64,000 nucleotides of DNA from Dipteronia dyeriana (GCA_032871835.1 CM065296.1:134001-198000); one strand, 5' to 3'. Shown: positions 35,000 through 47,159, counted from the first letter of the stretch. Numbers and translations are program-made. The notes: generated from the sequence alone by a model not told the origin.

Positions 35000-36141
35000 G
35001 GATCAATTACTGTCTCAGGTGTAGCAATATGAGCAGATGTCTAGTTGTAGTATGCTTGTGGATTGAAATTTTGTACAGCATAGTTGCCTTGAGTATGATT
35101 TTTAGGTGAATTAACTCCTTGATTTCCTTGAATTGTATTTGAAGAACTTGCATTATTGTTAAAATTACTAGAATTTGGACCTTGGTAATTTCTATCATAT
35201 CTGTTATAACAACGTATAGCTGCATGACCTATACGACCATAAATTTGGCATGATGGCCTGTTGTTTCCACTCCAATTTCCTCTGTCTCTCCTTTCTTTAT
35301 TTCCTCCATCTCGACCTTCTGAGTTGTTTCCACCTCTATTGTTTCCTCTGCCTCTATAATTGCCAGCATTGTTTGTTGTTGTTATTCATAAAGTTTGTAG
35401 ATGGATTAACTTCAACTTGAGCCACTAAGTTCAGGTGTTCAATCATTTGCTCATGAATCATAAGCATGTACTGAGCCTCATGTAAAGTAATAGAGTTTTG
35501 TTGTGAAGCGATGTAAAGAACTACAACATCAAATTCATGGCCCAAACCTTTCACAACACTGAGTATCAGGTCTCTATCTCAGATTGAGTCACTAGCAGAC
35601 TTGAGATTATCACCTATATTCTTCACTTTAAGAATGAACTCAGCAATTGAACTAGCACTTTTCTTTATATTGCCGAGATGTTGTCGTAGCTGCAGGATTT
35701 TTACCAATTATTGTTGTGAAAACAACTTTCCAGTGTTCGCCAAGTCTCCAATGAAGAATCACGATAAGTGAATTGACCTATCAAGCCTTCACTTACTGTT
35801 GACAGAAGCCAGCTCAACAGGTATTGATCAAGCCTCCTCCATGCAATAAACTCACAATCGATCACCATCTCTAGTTCACTGTTTTCCGATTCCAAAGATT
35901 CTACATACTTGTTTGGACATAAACGAGTGTCGTTAATGAAATCCTCTAGTTCCAACGCTCTTATTGCAGGCAACACAAGAGCTTTCCAGTCCACATAATT
36001 GTCTCGGTTAAGCTTTATCGGAATATTATAATTGAACTATTTCGTAATAACTATAGACTCGATTATAGGCAGACTCGACGAAGAAGTATTTTGATGCGAC
36101 GGTAGAGAGGTCGAATGAGTCTGATCCATATTTGCGTGCAT
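35000..36141 (-). pseudogene. Copia gag, broken
   Basis: Start ATG 36141 (MHANMDQTHSTSLPSH), immediately after the primer site. A stop interrupts near 36040. The UBN2-like gag core follows: NYVDWKALVLPAIRALEL, YLLSWLLSTVSEGLIGQ, TWRTLESCF. 35354-35554 reads MKGLGHEFDVVVLYIAS. An Asn/Gly-rich stretch leads to a zinc knuckle near 35210-35250, SCQIYGRIGHAAIRC, where the second Cys of CCHC is Tyr. Frameshifts lie near 35700, 35560 and 35230. Confidence 0.8.
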
Positions 36142-36142
36142 A

Positions 36143-36154
36143 GCTCTGATACCA
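36143..36154 (-). other. Primer-binding site of copia element 1
   Basis: TGGTATCAGAGC on minus, directly after the LTR end and two bases before the gag start codon. Confidence 0.9.
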
Positions 36155-36612
36155 TGTGAAAGTAAATGTAAGGTGCACAAAGTGTTTGTGAAAAGGTTTC
36201 AATGAAACTCAGAAAAATGCAGAGCAGAGAGAAACTGATTCTATTAATTTTTCTCACACACCAAACGCAAGGTGAAACAGAGTATATATATTACAACGGT
36301 TTCTTGAATCTTCTAACAGAATTCCTATAATTACTCTCAGCCAATCATTTTGCCAACTCACACTAGGTAGTTACAGCTCTGAGTTTTGGCGCCCAAATAT
36401 GGTTAGACATCAAATATTTTGGAGCCATTTGATTGTGCTTATCTTGACTTGAATGAGTGGCCGTGATTGACTTTTGAGGACGGTCTTTAACTCTTTTAGT
36501 TGAGCGGAAGTGAGGTTGATCTGATAAACCTGTAAGAGTCATTACACCATTGCCCTGCTTTGATAGGCCAATCAAATTGTTAACAGATGCAACAAGAGTT
36601 ATATTCTTAACA
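36155..36612 (-). repeat. 5' LTR of copia element 1
   Basis: 458 bp, minus strand TGTTAAGAATATAAC...CTTTCACA, with perfect TG/CA ends. No second copy is present in the window. GATTA follows it at 36613. Confidence 0.8.
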
Positions 36613-37009
36613 GATTAAAATGACAAAGTTTATTATTCCGGTTACAAAAACCCTCTCTCAGTTAGAAGAGCTTGTGGCAGAGATGCCAGTGCAACCTTCT
36701 CTGCTTTTGTTGTTTGTTTTGTTTGTTGTGGCAAAGTTTATATTCTAGGACAAAGTTTATATTCCCGTTAAAAAACACCACATTAGGTAAAGAGTAATGC
36801 TATGTATAACATGTAAAATCACAACATTCAATCACGACATATATGATCAGTTAAAGTGTCAATTTGTGGGTGGACTTACAATAATAATGATTTATCTCAT
36901 TTATCATTGTATTATGATAGAAAATTTGTAATTTTAAATATGATATCTAACATTACTCTTATATAAAATCTCTACATTTTATGGCCATCTAAATATCTAC
37001 ATCTACTTT

Positions 37010-37059
<50 letters not shown>

Positions 37060-37541
37060 TAATTTTTTCCTCAATCCGTACCGATATAAAATATATCAAT
37101 GCACTACATATGGACTATAGATTATAGATAAACATTGACATGTATATGTAGACTGAATTAAAACAATTGAATCTAATGATCCATATTAAAGACACCGATA
37201 TATATTTAGTGGTGAACACTAAGAAGAAAAGTTATATATATATATGAAATAAGTTTGTCATAATAGTATTATATTAGTCGATTGTTAATCAACATACCAT
37301 TAGTTACATTGAAATAGTTTTAAGAGTATTTTGATCTTTAAATAAAAAACATTCCACGTGTTAATAAAAAAATAGAAAACAAAATAAATTAAATATTTAT
37401 ATAATACAAAATAGAATTAAGATTGAATTAGAAATCAAGAAAATATTATAAAACAAAATAACAATTGAAATATCAAGAAACCCAACAACCTGTCTTCTCT
37501 AACCTACCATTCTAAAAAACAAATTGCATACTGATTTATAG
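36613..37541. other. Intergenic stretch with a (TTA)n run
   Basis: (TTA)n at 37014-37054. Otherwise AT-rich and without ORF or element signal. Confidence 0.6.
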
Positions 37542-37989
37542 AAGTGGAAATTGTGATGAATGTCACCTTTTTTTTTTGTGATTTGCATCGTTATAATAAG
37601 TTAAGTTTAAAAGGCGCCTATTATGGTGAGCTACCGAAATTGTCCTTAAATAATCGATATTTATTCTTTAAAGGCTATCGTCCAAAAAAGTTGTCTGAAA
37701 ATCAATCACCTACTCCATTTTTTCATCAGAAAACGAGCTTCATTCCAGATCTTGCAGAAGAAGGTAAATTAATATTTCTGATCTTCATTTCCATTTTTTA
37801 TTGTATTTCTGTGTGGTATAACACTGTATGAACATTTATGAACATGCTGTCTCAATTTTTTTATGTTGATGGCCTGGATTTGTAAACTTTTTACAAAGAA
37901 TGAATGAACATGTATGCATATTTTTTTGTATATATATTTGGCCGAGTTGAGTTGTAGTAGTGCAAACAAGTTTATAATCTTGAGCATAA

Positions 37990-38560
37990 AAGCTGGAAAG
38001 ATTTAAAAAAAGGTCGAAACATTTATAAAAAAGCTCAGAAATTTGAAAAAAAGTCTCAATCAAATTCAAAAAAGCTTGATCCAAAAAATAGATGCTGGAT
38101 ACGTAAAAAGAAAAGCTCGATCCCTCGAAAAAAGGCTCGATTCATCAGAAAAAAAGCTCGATCCTTGCCAAAAAAAGCTTGATCCTTCACACAAATAGCT
38201 CGATCCCTCGAAAAAAAACTCGATCCATCAGAAAAAAAACTCGATCCTTGACAAAAAAAGCTCGATCCCTTACCCAAATAGCTCAATCCCGCACAAAAAA
38301 AGATCGATCCCGTACAAAAAAAGCTGGATCCCTCACAAAAAAGCTCGATTCCTAAAAAAAATGCTCGATCCGTAAAAGTAAAAGGTCGAGCCATATTTGA
38401 AAAAAGGTCGAGCCATATGAAAAAAAGCTCGAGCCATATATAAAAAAGCTCGATTATGTAGAAAAAGAGCTCGATCCTGTTAGAAAGAGCTCGATCATGT
38501 ACAAAAACGGCTCGATCGTGTACAAAAAAACTCGATCAGTTTAAAAAAAAGCTCCATATC
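37990..38560. repeat. Left subterminal array, about 20-bp GCTCGATCC units
   Basis: Around 27 units of AAAAAAGCTCGATCCNTNAC type with variation in the spacer. It lies in the 5' leader of the transposase. A minus ORF across it (38056-38394) is an artefact of the repeat. Confidence 0.9.
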
Positions 38561-38657
38561 TTACACTTTTGATTTTTGTTTAATCCTTTATAATAGTAAA
38601 TTTAATATGATTTTTTTTCCTTATTAATGGTTTTTGATGTTGGTTTTGACAGGACAA

Positions 38658-41407
38658 TGGATAGGGTGAGAATAGTCATATCTTACAACGGCTGATGGGA
38701 GCAATTACCAGACGAAAATAAGAGGTATTTAGGTTCCGATAACCAAGGTTTGTATGCGTCAAAGAATTTGAGTTACGACGAACTGGTGTCGATCGTAGAA
38801 ACCATTGTGAAGTTTGATGAGAACAAATACACTGCTGAGCTACAGTTTCTATCAATTGTTCATGAGACTACATGTCATACATTTATAAGAAACAATGACG
38901 ATATTCAGTTTATGCTAAGGGAAGATAGGGTGATCCCTCAAGTATGTGTTAGTCTAATCGATAGGCCAGCAGGAGGTGTCATTGGTGAAGATATCCCTCA
39001 TCCTGATAACACCCAACAATTTCGATTGTCAGGCGGAAGCAACCAGTTGTTCACAGAAAGAATTGAGATTGATGGTCGGGAAAACATATGTGTTGTCCCA
39101 CCGGAAGTAGCCGCCCATGATAATAGACCGGGACCTTAATTCGACGATGTATTTGGTTGTCATATTGAGATAAATGGTATACAGTACAACCACCAATATA
39201 ATGAGATCTACAATGACATCAACAATGAGGAGAATACAACACTGAATGTTGGGGTGAATAATGAGGTGGATGATGAGGGCAATTTAACTTCTGTAGAAAA
39301 TGTAGAGGACAATCAGGATGATGCAGAACCTGTCGAAACGGAAAGACGTGTAAGACATGTACACAGATTTAGTTCCAGTGCACCAGATATAGCCGGGACC
39401 TCCGAGGGGAGGGCTAATGTAACTGCAGATGATTCTGATAATGGCACAACATGGGTTATTCCAGGAGCAGAATCATACTCGTTTGGTATTGGTGGAAGCA
39501 GAAACTTATATATAAAGGCCAGTTTTTTCCAACGAAAAAGAATTTGAAGAGACTAGTAGGCCATTTTGCAATGCTGCAGAACTTCGAGTGGAAGGTGAAA
39601 AGGTCCAATAAGACAACATTACATCTAGTTTTTTTGATGGGAAATTGTACGTGGAAGTTAAGAGCGGTGAGGAGAGATGAAGGCACATACTTTCAAGTAA
39701 GAAGTTTTGTCAACGAACACACTTATCCGTTAGAGGAAATTCACCGCCGGCACCTACAAGCTAGTGCAGTCATAATTGGGGAAGTTATTGCACCTAGACT
39801 TTAACAACAAGATGATAGACTAATGCGTCTGAAGGACATAATCGCCGACATGAAATCAATGTATGGAATCCAAATCATGTACAGTAAGGCACACGCCGCC
39901 CTCGATTATGCGTTGTCACTGACATATGGAACGTATGAGGAAACGTTCCAACTGCTTCCATCATTTGGTTACGTTTTGGAACAACAAAATCTCGACACAA
40001 TCACTGACTTACAGTGTGACGAAGATGGTAAATTTCTATACTTCTTCATGTTGATTGGTGCCTCACTTAGAGGATTTTGGTCGTGTATGCGTCCAGTCAT
40101 TACCGTTGATGGTACCCATTTGAAGGGACTATTTCGGGGTACAATGTTTGTTGCAATAGCACAAGATGGGACTGAACATGTGTATCCAATTACTTTTGGG
40201 TATGGCGACTCAGAAAACAACCTTTCATGGGAATGGTTTTTGGATTGCTTGAAGGGTGCCCTAGGACATATTGATGAGCTAGTTTTCATTTCTGATAGGC
40301 ATGCAAGCATTGAAGCAGGGATTTCTAAAGTGTTCCCTTATGCCACCCATACCATATGTTGCTGGCACTTTACTGAAAATATCAAAAAGCGATTTCATAG
40401 GAAGGATGTTGCATCAATAATGGACAAAGCAGCCCGCGCATACACCGAGTTTGAATATAACCAGCCTATGGAAGAGTTAAGGAACTTGCACCAGAATGCA
40501 TATGATTATGTAATTGATACCGGTCCACACAAGTGGTCCCGTGTACACTGTCCGGAAAGAAGGTATTGGGTGATGACGACTAATGATGCAGAATGCATAA
40601 ACTCATGCCTAAAATTTGTACGCCAACTGCCTATGTTGACTCTGGCTGAGTTCATTAGGAATATGCTGCAACAGTGGTTTCATGATCTCTATAGAGCTGC
40701 ACAAACCATGCATCATCTGTTGACCGACGCAGCACATCTTGTGCTCTTAAAATGTGTGGAGAAGTGTGGTTATTTGACCGTAAATCCAGTCGATTGGAAC
40801 ATTGTTTCGATCAAACGGTCTGGAAAACAGTAGACTGTTGACTTAGCTCGGATGACTTGTACTTGTAACAAATTTCAAATTGATCATTTTCCATGTTCTC
40901 ACGCTCTTGCGGCATCACGGTACATTACTGAAACTTAGACTTCACAACTTTGAAAACCTATTGATCATTTTCTCGGTGAAGCTGATCGTTTTCAATGTTT
41001 TTTACAGAGAGCGAAACTTGGACTTCACAACTTTGTGTACGGACTACTACAAGAGACAGACACTTATTAACGCGTACTTGGTTCCTATTATACCGGTGGG
41101 CCATCCTTCCACTTGGGTTGTGCCATCTGACATTGTTTAGATGGTGATTTTGAATCCAAACTCCAGGAGACAAGCAAGACTCCCAAGGGCGGGTCACCAT
41201 GTCTCGTCTTCGGAGAGGACAACTACACAATCCTGTAGAAGATGTGGACAACCAGGGCATAATTTCAGGAGATGTCCTAATCCACCTATGATTAATGAAG
41301 GTACAAGAAGAGCTGTTCCCGATGAATACCGTCGCAAGTGTAACATCTGCCATTCAATTGGACACAACAAACAAATGTGCCCTAACGTTGACTCTAATAG
41401 GGAATGA
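38658..41407 (+). pseudogene. MULE transposase (MuDR type), broken
   Basis: Start ATG 38658 (MDRVRIVISYNG), with a TTTTGACAG acceptor just before. Order: an N-terminal PB1-like region with LSYDELV; an acidic linker; the MuDR DNA-binding domain (39451-39804: FAMLQNFEWKVKRSNK, CTWKLRAVRRDEGTYFQVR); the MULE DDE domain (39823-40833) with Asp in VITVDGTHLKG, Asp in FISDRHASI and Glu in NDAECINS; a SWIM finger (CTCNKF..FPCSHAL, 40858-40905); then two CCHC knuckles, CRRCGQPGHNFRRC (41234) and CNICHSIGHNKQMC (41339). Stops at codon 12 (TGA), 39139, 39802, 40833 and a frameshift near 39510 break it. A short duplicated or intron-like segment follows the SWIM finger. All three catalytic residues remain. 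Confidence 0.92.
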
Positions 41408-41549
41408 ATGACAAAGTTTCGATCACATTAAAAACTTTTGGATGTGTATCATATTGTAATAATTTGGATTTGCAATAATTACTTATTAATGAATGAATTA
41501 ATGTTAATGAATGAATAATGAACGAATTAATATTCATGAATTAATTACA

Positions 41550-44500
41550 TTTCTGTGTACATATAAAATGGGAATATACAAAAAATCACTTGGCGGGCCT
41601 GGAGTTAGAAAAATCTCCACAGCCATTTTCTCCCGATTGATCCCCATGTCGTCCTCTAACCAATCAAAAGGCCTTCGACCCGCCAGTATGTACTCGATAA
41701 GTCTCAAAGTATGGGGACCAGAGTTACCTCTGCAATTCGGCACATAAAACACCATTAGAATCGTTTATAAAGAATATCTAAACACGTGAATGAAATAGAA
41801 TGTCTTATGATTTCTTTTGTTGGAGGACTGTAGAAGTATGCACCAGACTGACTGAGAAGGGCTTATTTTCCCGAGGGAACGCCCGACGACCAGCTCGTCT
41901 TGCTGTGTGGAACCCCGCGTCACTCAACATGGAGGGTAAAAACCACCGTAATGGCCGGACCTGCTGGTGCCTGATCTGATAAGGGACTTCCTGTCTTCAG
42001 GGGTCATAAATGTCAATCTTCGCGTGACAAAGGTCGACGCTTACCACCAGCCAATGTTGGGCCCCAACGTTGCACGGAATCAGCACCTGTAATAGTTTGC
42101 ATGCCGTGTTAGCTGAGGATATACGAACAGTTTTTTTAATAGTCTCCATCATGTAACACTTACCAGGTCAACCTCGTGCCATGGGCGGTTTCCACTCTTG
42201 GTTGCTCCAAGGACCATCAGAAGGTCCTCTTCCAACTATCGAGACTGTAACACATTCCACCTTACCGTGGTCACAGCACCGTACGAATCACGAGGCATCA
42301 TCCTCTCCCACATGTACAACATAAGTGGTTGTACAAGCATTGACAATATCGTATTAATAATAAATAACCAGAAAATCCGATTTGCTTCCCAAATGTTATA
42401 CCTACTTACATAAAATTATGTATCCAACACGTTGATCCTCTGGTTGTACACATTGTGAAATCCTCGCTAACGCTTGCGAATAATATTGAGGTATGCATCC
42501 ATATGTTGACAAACAATAAAACCACCGTAATTGTTAACAATTCAACAATACTTACACAAACGTTAATATGAAATTTAATAAGTACGTACCGTGTCCTCCA
42601 AGTCCATGAAGTTGGACTGTATACGCATGAACATCCTGCGGTAACTGGTGCCAGCACGTCCACATCACGTTTGTTTAATGATTGAATTACCTTAGCTATA
42701 TATAAATTTGAATAAACAAGAAATGTACATCCATTTGTATTATAAAAAGTTGAACTCACTGTTCCCCGTTGATGTTCCTCTTGAAGGCCTTGTATGTCAC
42801 AAGGTGGTCAGCGTCCACTAGTCCGTAGGGGTCAAAAATGTGTTCCACGGACTCGGGCCGTGTCCTCAACCTCTTTGGACGACATGGATCTGTGTAGGGG
42901 CTCACCAACTGCCATACGCGCTTACCTAAACGCTTTGATGTATTGGCCGGGGGAGGGGACCTCTCCGACGGTACGGACGTGCTGGGTGGGGGAGGGGACC
43001 GCTCCGAAGGCACAGACGTGCTGGGTGGGAGAGGGGACCGCTCCAATGCCACCGACGTGCTGGGTGGGAGAGGGGACCGCTCCGACGCCATGGACGTGCT
43101 GGGTGGGGGAGGGGACAGCTCCGGTGCCACAGACGTGCTGGGTGGGGGAGGGGACCGCTCCGACGGCACAGACTTGCTAGGTAGGGAAGGGGACCTCTTC
43201 GACGGTACAGACATGCTGGGTGGGGGAGGGGACCGCTTCGATGCCACATACGTGCTGGGTGGGGGAGGGGACCGCTGTGGCTGAATCGATGTGCTGGGAG
43301 GTGGGGGGATCGATGTGCTACGAGGTGGGGGACTATCCCGGTGTGTACGCATGGTCGAACCTTGAAGCCCCCAGTAACAATCGGTGTTGCTGCTGACGAT
43401 CCTTATCACTCTTCCGGATCATATCCAACAACTCAAAGTGTTGACATTGTCGATCCTCGTCACTCTTCCGGAGGCCTTCACGTACATCGTTCAACATTTC
43501 TGCCCACGGAGCCTGAAATCATGTCTACATTGTTAGTAAAAAACTATCAGCACATGTTAATAAAAAACACTAAACTATGTTTTCAACTTACCTCTCCATC
43601 ACGTCCAACGCCCTCACGGGAATCCCCTGTAGATGTACCATGTCCGGGGGTGGAAAACCGAACCCGCATATGCCTATTCCTTTCTCGTTGAGGGTCTGTC
43701 TGATATCCCTAATTGTCACTGGGCCTCAAACCCCCAGCAACGGGCTCAGATCCCTCACTGTTAATGGTCCTGTCTGTACCACTGATCCCGCCTAAGGTAG
43801 TCTAATCAGGGACCTCATGCGGCATATCATCCATGTCATCTTCTATATACAGGCTCCCCTCTTCGTCTAGACAGACATAGTACTGTGCTTGTCTCTCAGC
43901 TGGTGTCGGCACCAGTTCCTGGATCGCAAACATCTGAAATATTAGTTAGAACAATGTCATTGTACAAATACTAACTAATAAAAACATTAACAAAATCAAT
44001 ACATACCCTGGCTTTGAAAATCTTTGCTAGCTTGTTCCCTCTCGGTTGTTTGGTCAACTCCCACTTCAAAATACGGGGAGTCAGATCAGTAACCCTCCGG
44101 ACACCGACCTCTTTGGCCAAAGCAGGGATCACCTCCAAAGCAAATATCTGCATCAAAGATAAGTACGATAAGTACGATAAGTATCCATACAATTTTGGGC
44201 ACCAACAATAAAGTACAATTTGTAGTTTGAACTTCTTACCAACAGGGCATGAGATAGACCATATATGTTGTAGGTCTCCACCCTATGTACGTCAGCGCCC
44301 TTTTCCTGCTGGCGTCGCTCGAACCCATCGCTTCGCCCGTCAAGCGCATGCTTGAATGAGTGAATAGAATGCCTGTACACGTGGGCACCCCACGGGAACA
44401 CATCGAGCTCCTCAACCAGCCGAAACTGCCAAACTGGAATCTTGAATCTCTCATTCACCCCCATCAATATCCAGTTCAGCATATATAAGAGGTAGAGCTT

Positions 44501-44989
44501 GACAGCATCGTACGCCTTTACGAAATCTGCGCCAGTGACAACACCCATAATCTGCTCCAACGACACCTCCTCGGCTCTAGGAAAGTACCGCTCATGTATG
44601 CCATTCTCCACTGCTGCATACATGGCGGTCTCTGGTACAACTCCAAACCGTAGTCTGGTGATCAGGCAAAATTCCACCTTCGAAAACCTCACCGACTGGG
44701 TTCCTAACATGAAGTACATCTCATCTGTGGGGCCGTTATGATGGAGCTCCCTCAAAAGCAACCAATGGATAATACCACCAGAAAAATTCATCTCCCTATG
44801 CATCGTTAGGAAATGCCCGAAACATGACGCCATGAACCGCCGGCGGTCTTCATCTGCAAATTTTACAGGGACATGGTTCAACGTGTCGTCTATATGGGCG
44901 AGGGCATCAAAATGGTTGTGTCGTGTCAATTTGCCCTCGTACCAGTATCCTTCTGGAGTTTTAAGTGAATCCCTCAACCTAATTCTCAT
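41550..44989 (-). pseudogene. DUF1985 / Ulp1-like cysteine protease gene, multi-exon, broken
   Basis: Ulp1-type proteases process SUMO-like proteins. Minus-strand exons by splice signals: 44989-44240 (DUF1985; FGHFLTMHREMNFSGGIIHW, FSKVEFCLITRLRFG; donor TTG|GTAAGA), 44147-44007 (EVIPALAKEVG, RVTDLTPRILKW; donor AGG|GTATGT), 43933-43592, and from about 43512 a Pro-rich repeat region ending DADHLVTYKAFKRNING near 42760. The protease part lies at 42660-41560: SYRRMFMRIQSNFMDLED, then QHWLVVSVDL (His, near 42045), KIDIYDP (Asp, near 42010) and RGNSGPHTLRLIEYILAG (41729 onward). The usual DCG reads NSG, so the catalytic Cys is Ser. Stops at 43795 and 43710 and frame changes also occur. An AG precedes ATG 44989, so that exon may not be the first. 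Confidence 0.8.
42950..43280 (-). repeat. 39-bp minisatellite coding a 13-residue Pro-rich repeat
   Basis: GCTGGGTGGG recurs at exactly 39-bp spacing from 42981 (next at 43020, 43059 and so on to about 43254), some eight units. On minus each unit encodes SPPPPSTSVPSER or a variant. Because the period is a multiple of 3, all three frames stay open on both strands, which explains the overlapping ORFs here. Confidence 0.92.
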
Positions 44990-45029
44990 CTGCAATGTAA
45001 CAGAAATACAACATCATTAAACAGAATTT

Positions 45030-45870
45030 TTTCAAAAAGCTCGATCCTTTTCAAAAAAGCTCGATTGATTTACAAAAAAACTCGATTCCTTTCAAAACAG
45101 CTCGATTGCTTTACAAAAAAGCTCGATTCCTTTTCAAAAAGGCTCGATCTCTTTCAAAACAGCTCGATTGCTTTATAATAAAACTCGATTCCTTTTCAAA
45201 AAGGCTCGATCCTTTTCAAAAAAGCTAGATCCCTTTCATAAAAGCTCGATCCCTTTCATAAAAGCTCGATCCCTTTTGAAAAAAGCTCGATCCCTTTTAA
45301 AAAAGACTCCATCCCTTTTCAAAAAAGCTTCATCCCTTACAAAAAAGCTCGATCCTTTTTACAAAAAAGCTCGATCCTTTTTACAAAAAAGCTCGATCCT
45401 TTTTACAAAAAAGCTCGAACCTATTCAAAAAAACTCGATTCCTTTTCAAAATCGCTCGATCCAATTTAAAAAAAGCTCGATTCATTTTCAAAAAAGCTCG
45501 ATGCCTTTCAAAAAAGCTCGATGCCTTTCAAAAAAGGTCGATCCCTTTTAAAAAAGGCTCGATCCATTTTAAAAAATGCTCGATCCCTTTTCAAAAAAGC
45601 TCGATCCCTTTCAAATACGCTCAATCTAATTCTAAAACAGCTCAAACCTATTCAAAAAAGCTCGATCATTTTCAAAATGGCTCGATCCTTTTAAAAAAAA
45701 AGCTCGATTCTTTTTAAAAAAATCTCGATTCCTATTTAAAAAAGCTCGATTCCTTTTCACAAAAGTTTGATTCCTTTTCATAAAAGTTCGATTCCTTTTC
45801 GAAAAAGCTCGATTTACCAAAACCTAATTTTTCACGAAAAAAAAACCCGCTTAAACAAATAAGCTCGATT
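45030..45870. repeat. Right subterminal array, about 20-21-bp GCTCGATCC units
   Basis: Around 40 units of CTTTTCAAAAAAGCTCGATCC type between the Ulp1-like gene and the right end. Orientation is the same as in the left array rather than inverted. The plus ORF 45168-45551 (KKARSLLKKARS) is a repeat artefact. Confidence 0.9.
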
Positions 45871-46576
45871 CTCTTCAAAAAAAGTCTCGAAAACCCAGAT
45901 TTCATCTTCCTCAACTGATATTCAACCAAATTACAAACCCTAACCTAAACCACAACCATTCTCACATCTCTATTTTAACCGGTTTCTACAATTCCTATCA
46001 ACAAAACTCAATTCTAACATGTATTGTAAGTTAACAACAACAAAAACGAGGAAAAATAACTTATCTTACCTTTGTCAATCGCAGCTCTTCCGGTCACTTC
46101 ACCGTCGATTAGTTTTCCATCGGTTTGACTGTTGCTTCTCTCTGACTTTGAAAACGACAACTTCCTCACTGTTAAAATATTTCGGGGTATTTTTATCTCA
46201 AACACTCTTTTGGTGCCTTTTAAATATACATTAATAAAGAGATGATATTTACACAACACACCTCTTTAATAGTGCCAATAATTTTTTTACCCCTTTATAG
46301 AATGATAGATCACACACGAATATGATATATGAAATTTGAAATCGTTTCCATAAGAATTCATAGAGGGTTTGGTAACACACGTGGACCACCCAACACCAAT
46401 AATAAAATTTAAATCGAAGAAGAATGTCTCACATCAAAATATGTATTTAGACTGTAGAGTGGTCCCTGTTACTCGTGATGCCTACTATTCATTATTCACA
46501 TCAAACCATGATATTTCTTAATGTGAGAACATTCAACTCATGATTATGAATGTATGTAGTCAAATAAATATGAAAA

Positions 46577-47158
46577 AATTGTACAAATTTCCTATAAGTT
46601 TAATCAATACTATATTCAGATGCAATTTTTATACAAATTATACGTACTTTTCCTGCTTTTCATTGAATAAATGTTTGACTAGCTTTCAAATTTAAAATGA
46701 TTAAATTACTCTCGAATTAATATTTTATTATAATAAAATTAATTAACTAACAATTTTTTTATTTAAACCATTAAGGATTTTATTATAAATAGAACCTAAG
46801 TAATTAACTAACCATTTTTATTTTAAACAAATATATTTTTAAGAAAAATAAAAACAAATCGATAAAAATGTTTTTTTTAAATAAAAACAGTTTGTTAATT
46901 AATTATGTTCTATTTGTAACAAAATCCCTAACCGTTTAAATAAAAAAATGGTTAGTTAATTAATTTTATTATAATAAAATTCTTAAATATTATAATTATT
47001 ATAAAAAAATAATTAATTCATGAGTAATTTAGTTGTTCTAAATTTTAAAACTAATCAAACAATTAGTCAATGAATAATAGAGGAAGTATGTACAATTTTA
47101 ATAAAAATTATATATGAATGCAATATTAATTAAACTTGGGAAAAGTTTGTACAATTTA
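46577..47158. mobile_element. Long hairpin element with about 240-bp arms
   Basis: The left arm from AATTGTACAAATTTCC (46577) and the right arm reversed from AAATTGTACAAACTTTTCC (47158) pair nearly to the centre around 46850. Inside, TACTTTTCCTGCTTTTCATTG (46645) against (reversed) TACTTCCTCTATTATTCATTG (47088) recalls Stowaway-type MITE ends with TA duplications, so a Stowaway-like element may form the core and share extended inverted flanks. No ORF. Confidence 0.7.
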
Positions 47159-47159
47159 T

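Larger units (their letters stand above)
32470..36612 (-). mobile_element. Ty1/copia element 1, lacking its 3' end and 3' LTR
   Basis: Minus strand, from the 5' LTR (36612-36155) through the primer site and gag, protease, integrase and RT to about 32470. RNase H and the 3' LTR are missing; another copia LTR fragment follows instead. The gene order integrase before RT identifies copia. Confidence 0.88.
37542..46264. mobile_element. Mutator-like element (MULE) carrying a Ulp1-type gene
   Basis: About 8.7 kb. A MULE transposase lies on plus (38658-41407) and a DUF1985/Ulp1-type gene on minus (41550-44989), converging. Weak terminal repeats: left TTGTGATGAATGTCACC near 37554 against right (reversed) TTGTGTAAATATCATC near 46250, and TTTAAAAGGCGCC (37606) against TTTAAAAGGCACC (reversed, 46228). 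Satellite-like arrays of AAAAAAGCTCGATCC lie inside both ends in the same orientation. No clean 9-bp duplication; ends are accurate to perhaps 20 bp. MULEs carrying Ulp1-like genes are known in plants (Kaonashi/KI-MULE type). Confidence 0.75.

Noticed and set aside
37990..38560. CRISPR-like impression of short direct repeats with variable spacers
   Set aside because: Units are about 20 bp with only a few variable bases, in a plant transposon; no spacer of uniform length and no cas genes.
39456..40310. Minus-strand ORFs opposite the MULE transposase
   Set aside because: Shadows of the strongly supported plus-strand MuDR and DDE domains.
42794..43284. Plus-strand Gly-rich ORFs (GGGGDRSDATDVL)
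   Set aside because: Antisense of the Pro-rich 39-bp minisatellite in the Ulp1-like gene; a 39-bp period keeps every frame open.
38056..45551. Repetitive proteins such as KKARSLLKKARS and SSFFCQGSSFF, looking like novel repeat proteins
   Set aside because: They are translations of the 20-bp GCTCGATCC arrays in open frames, without conserved start or non-repeat part.
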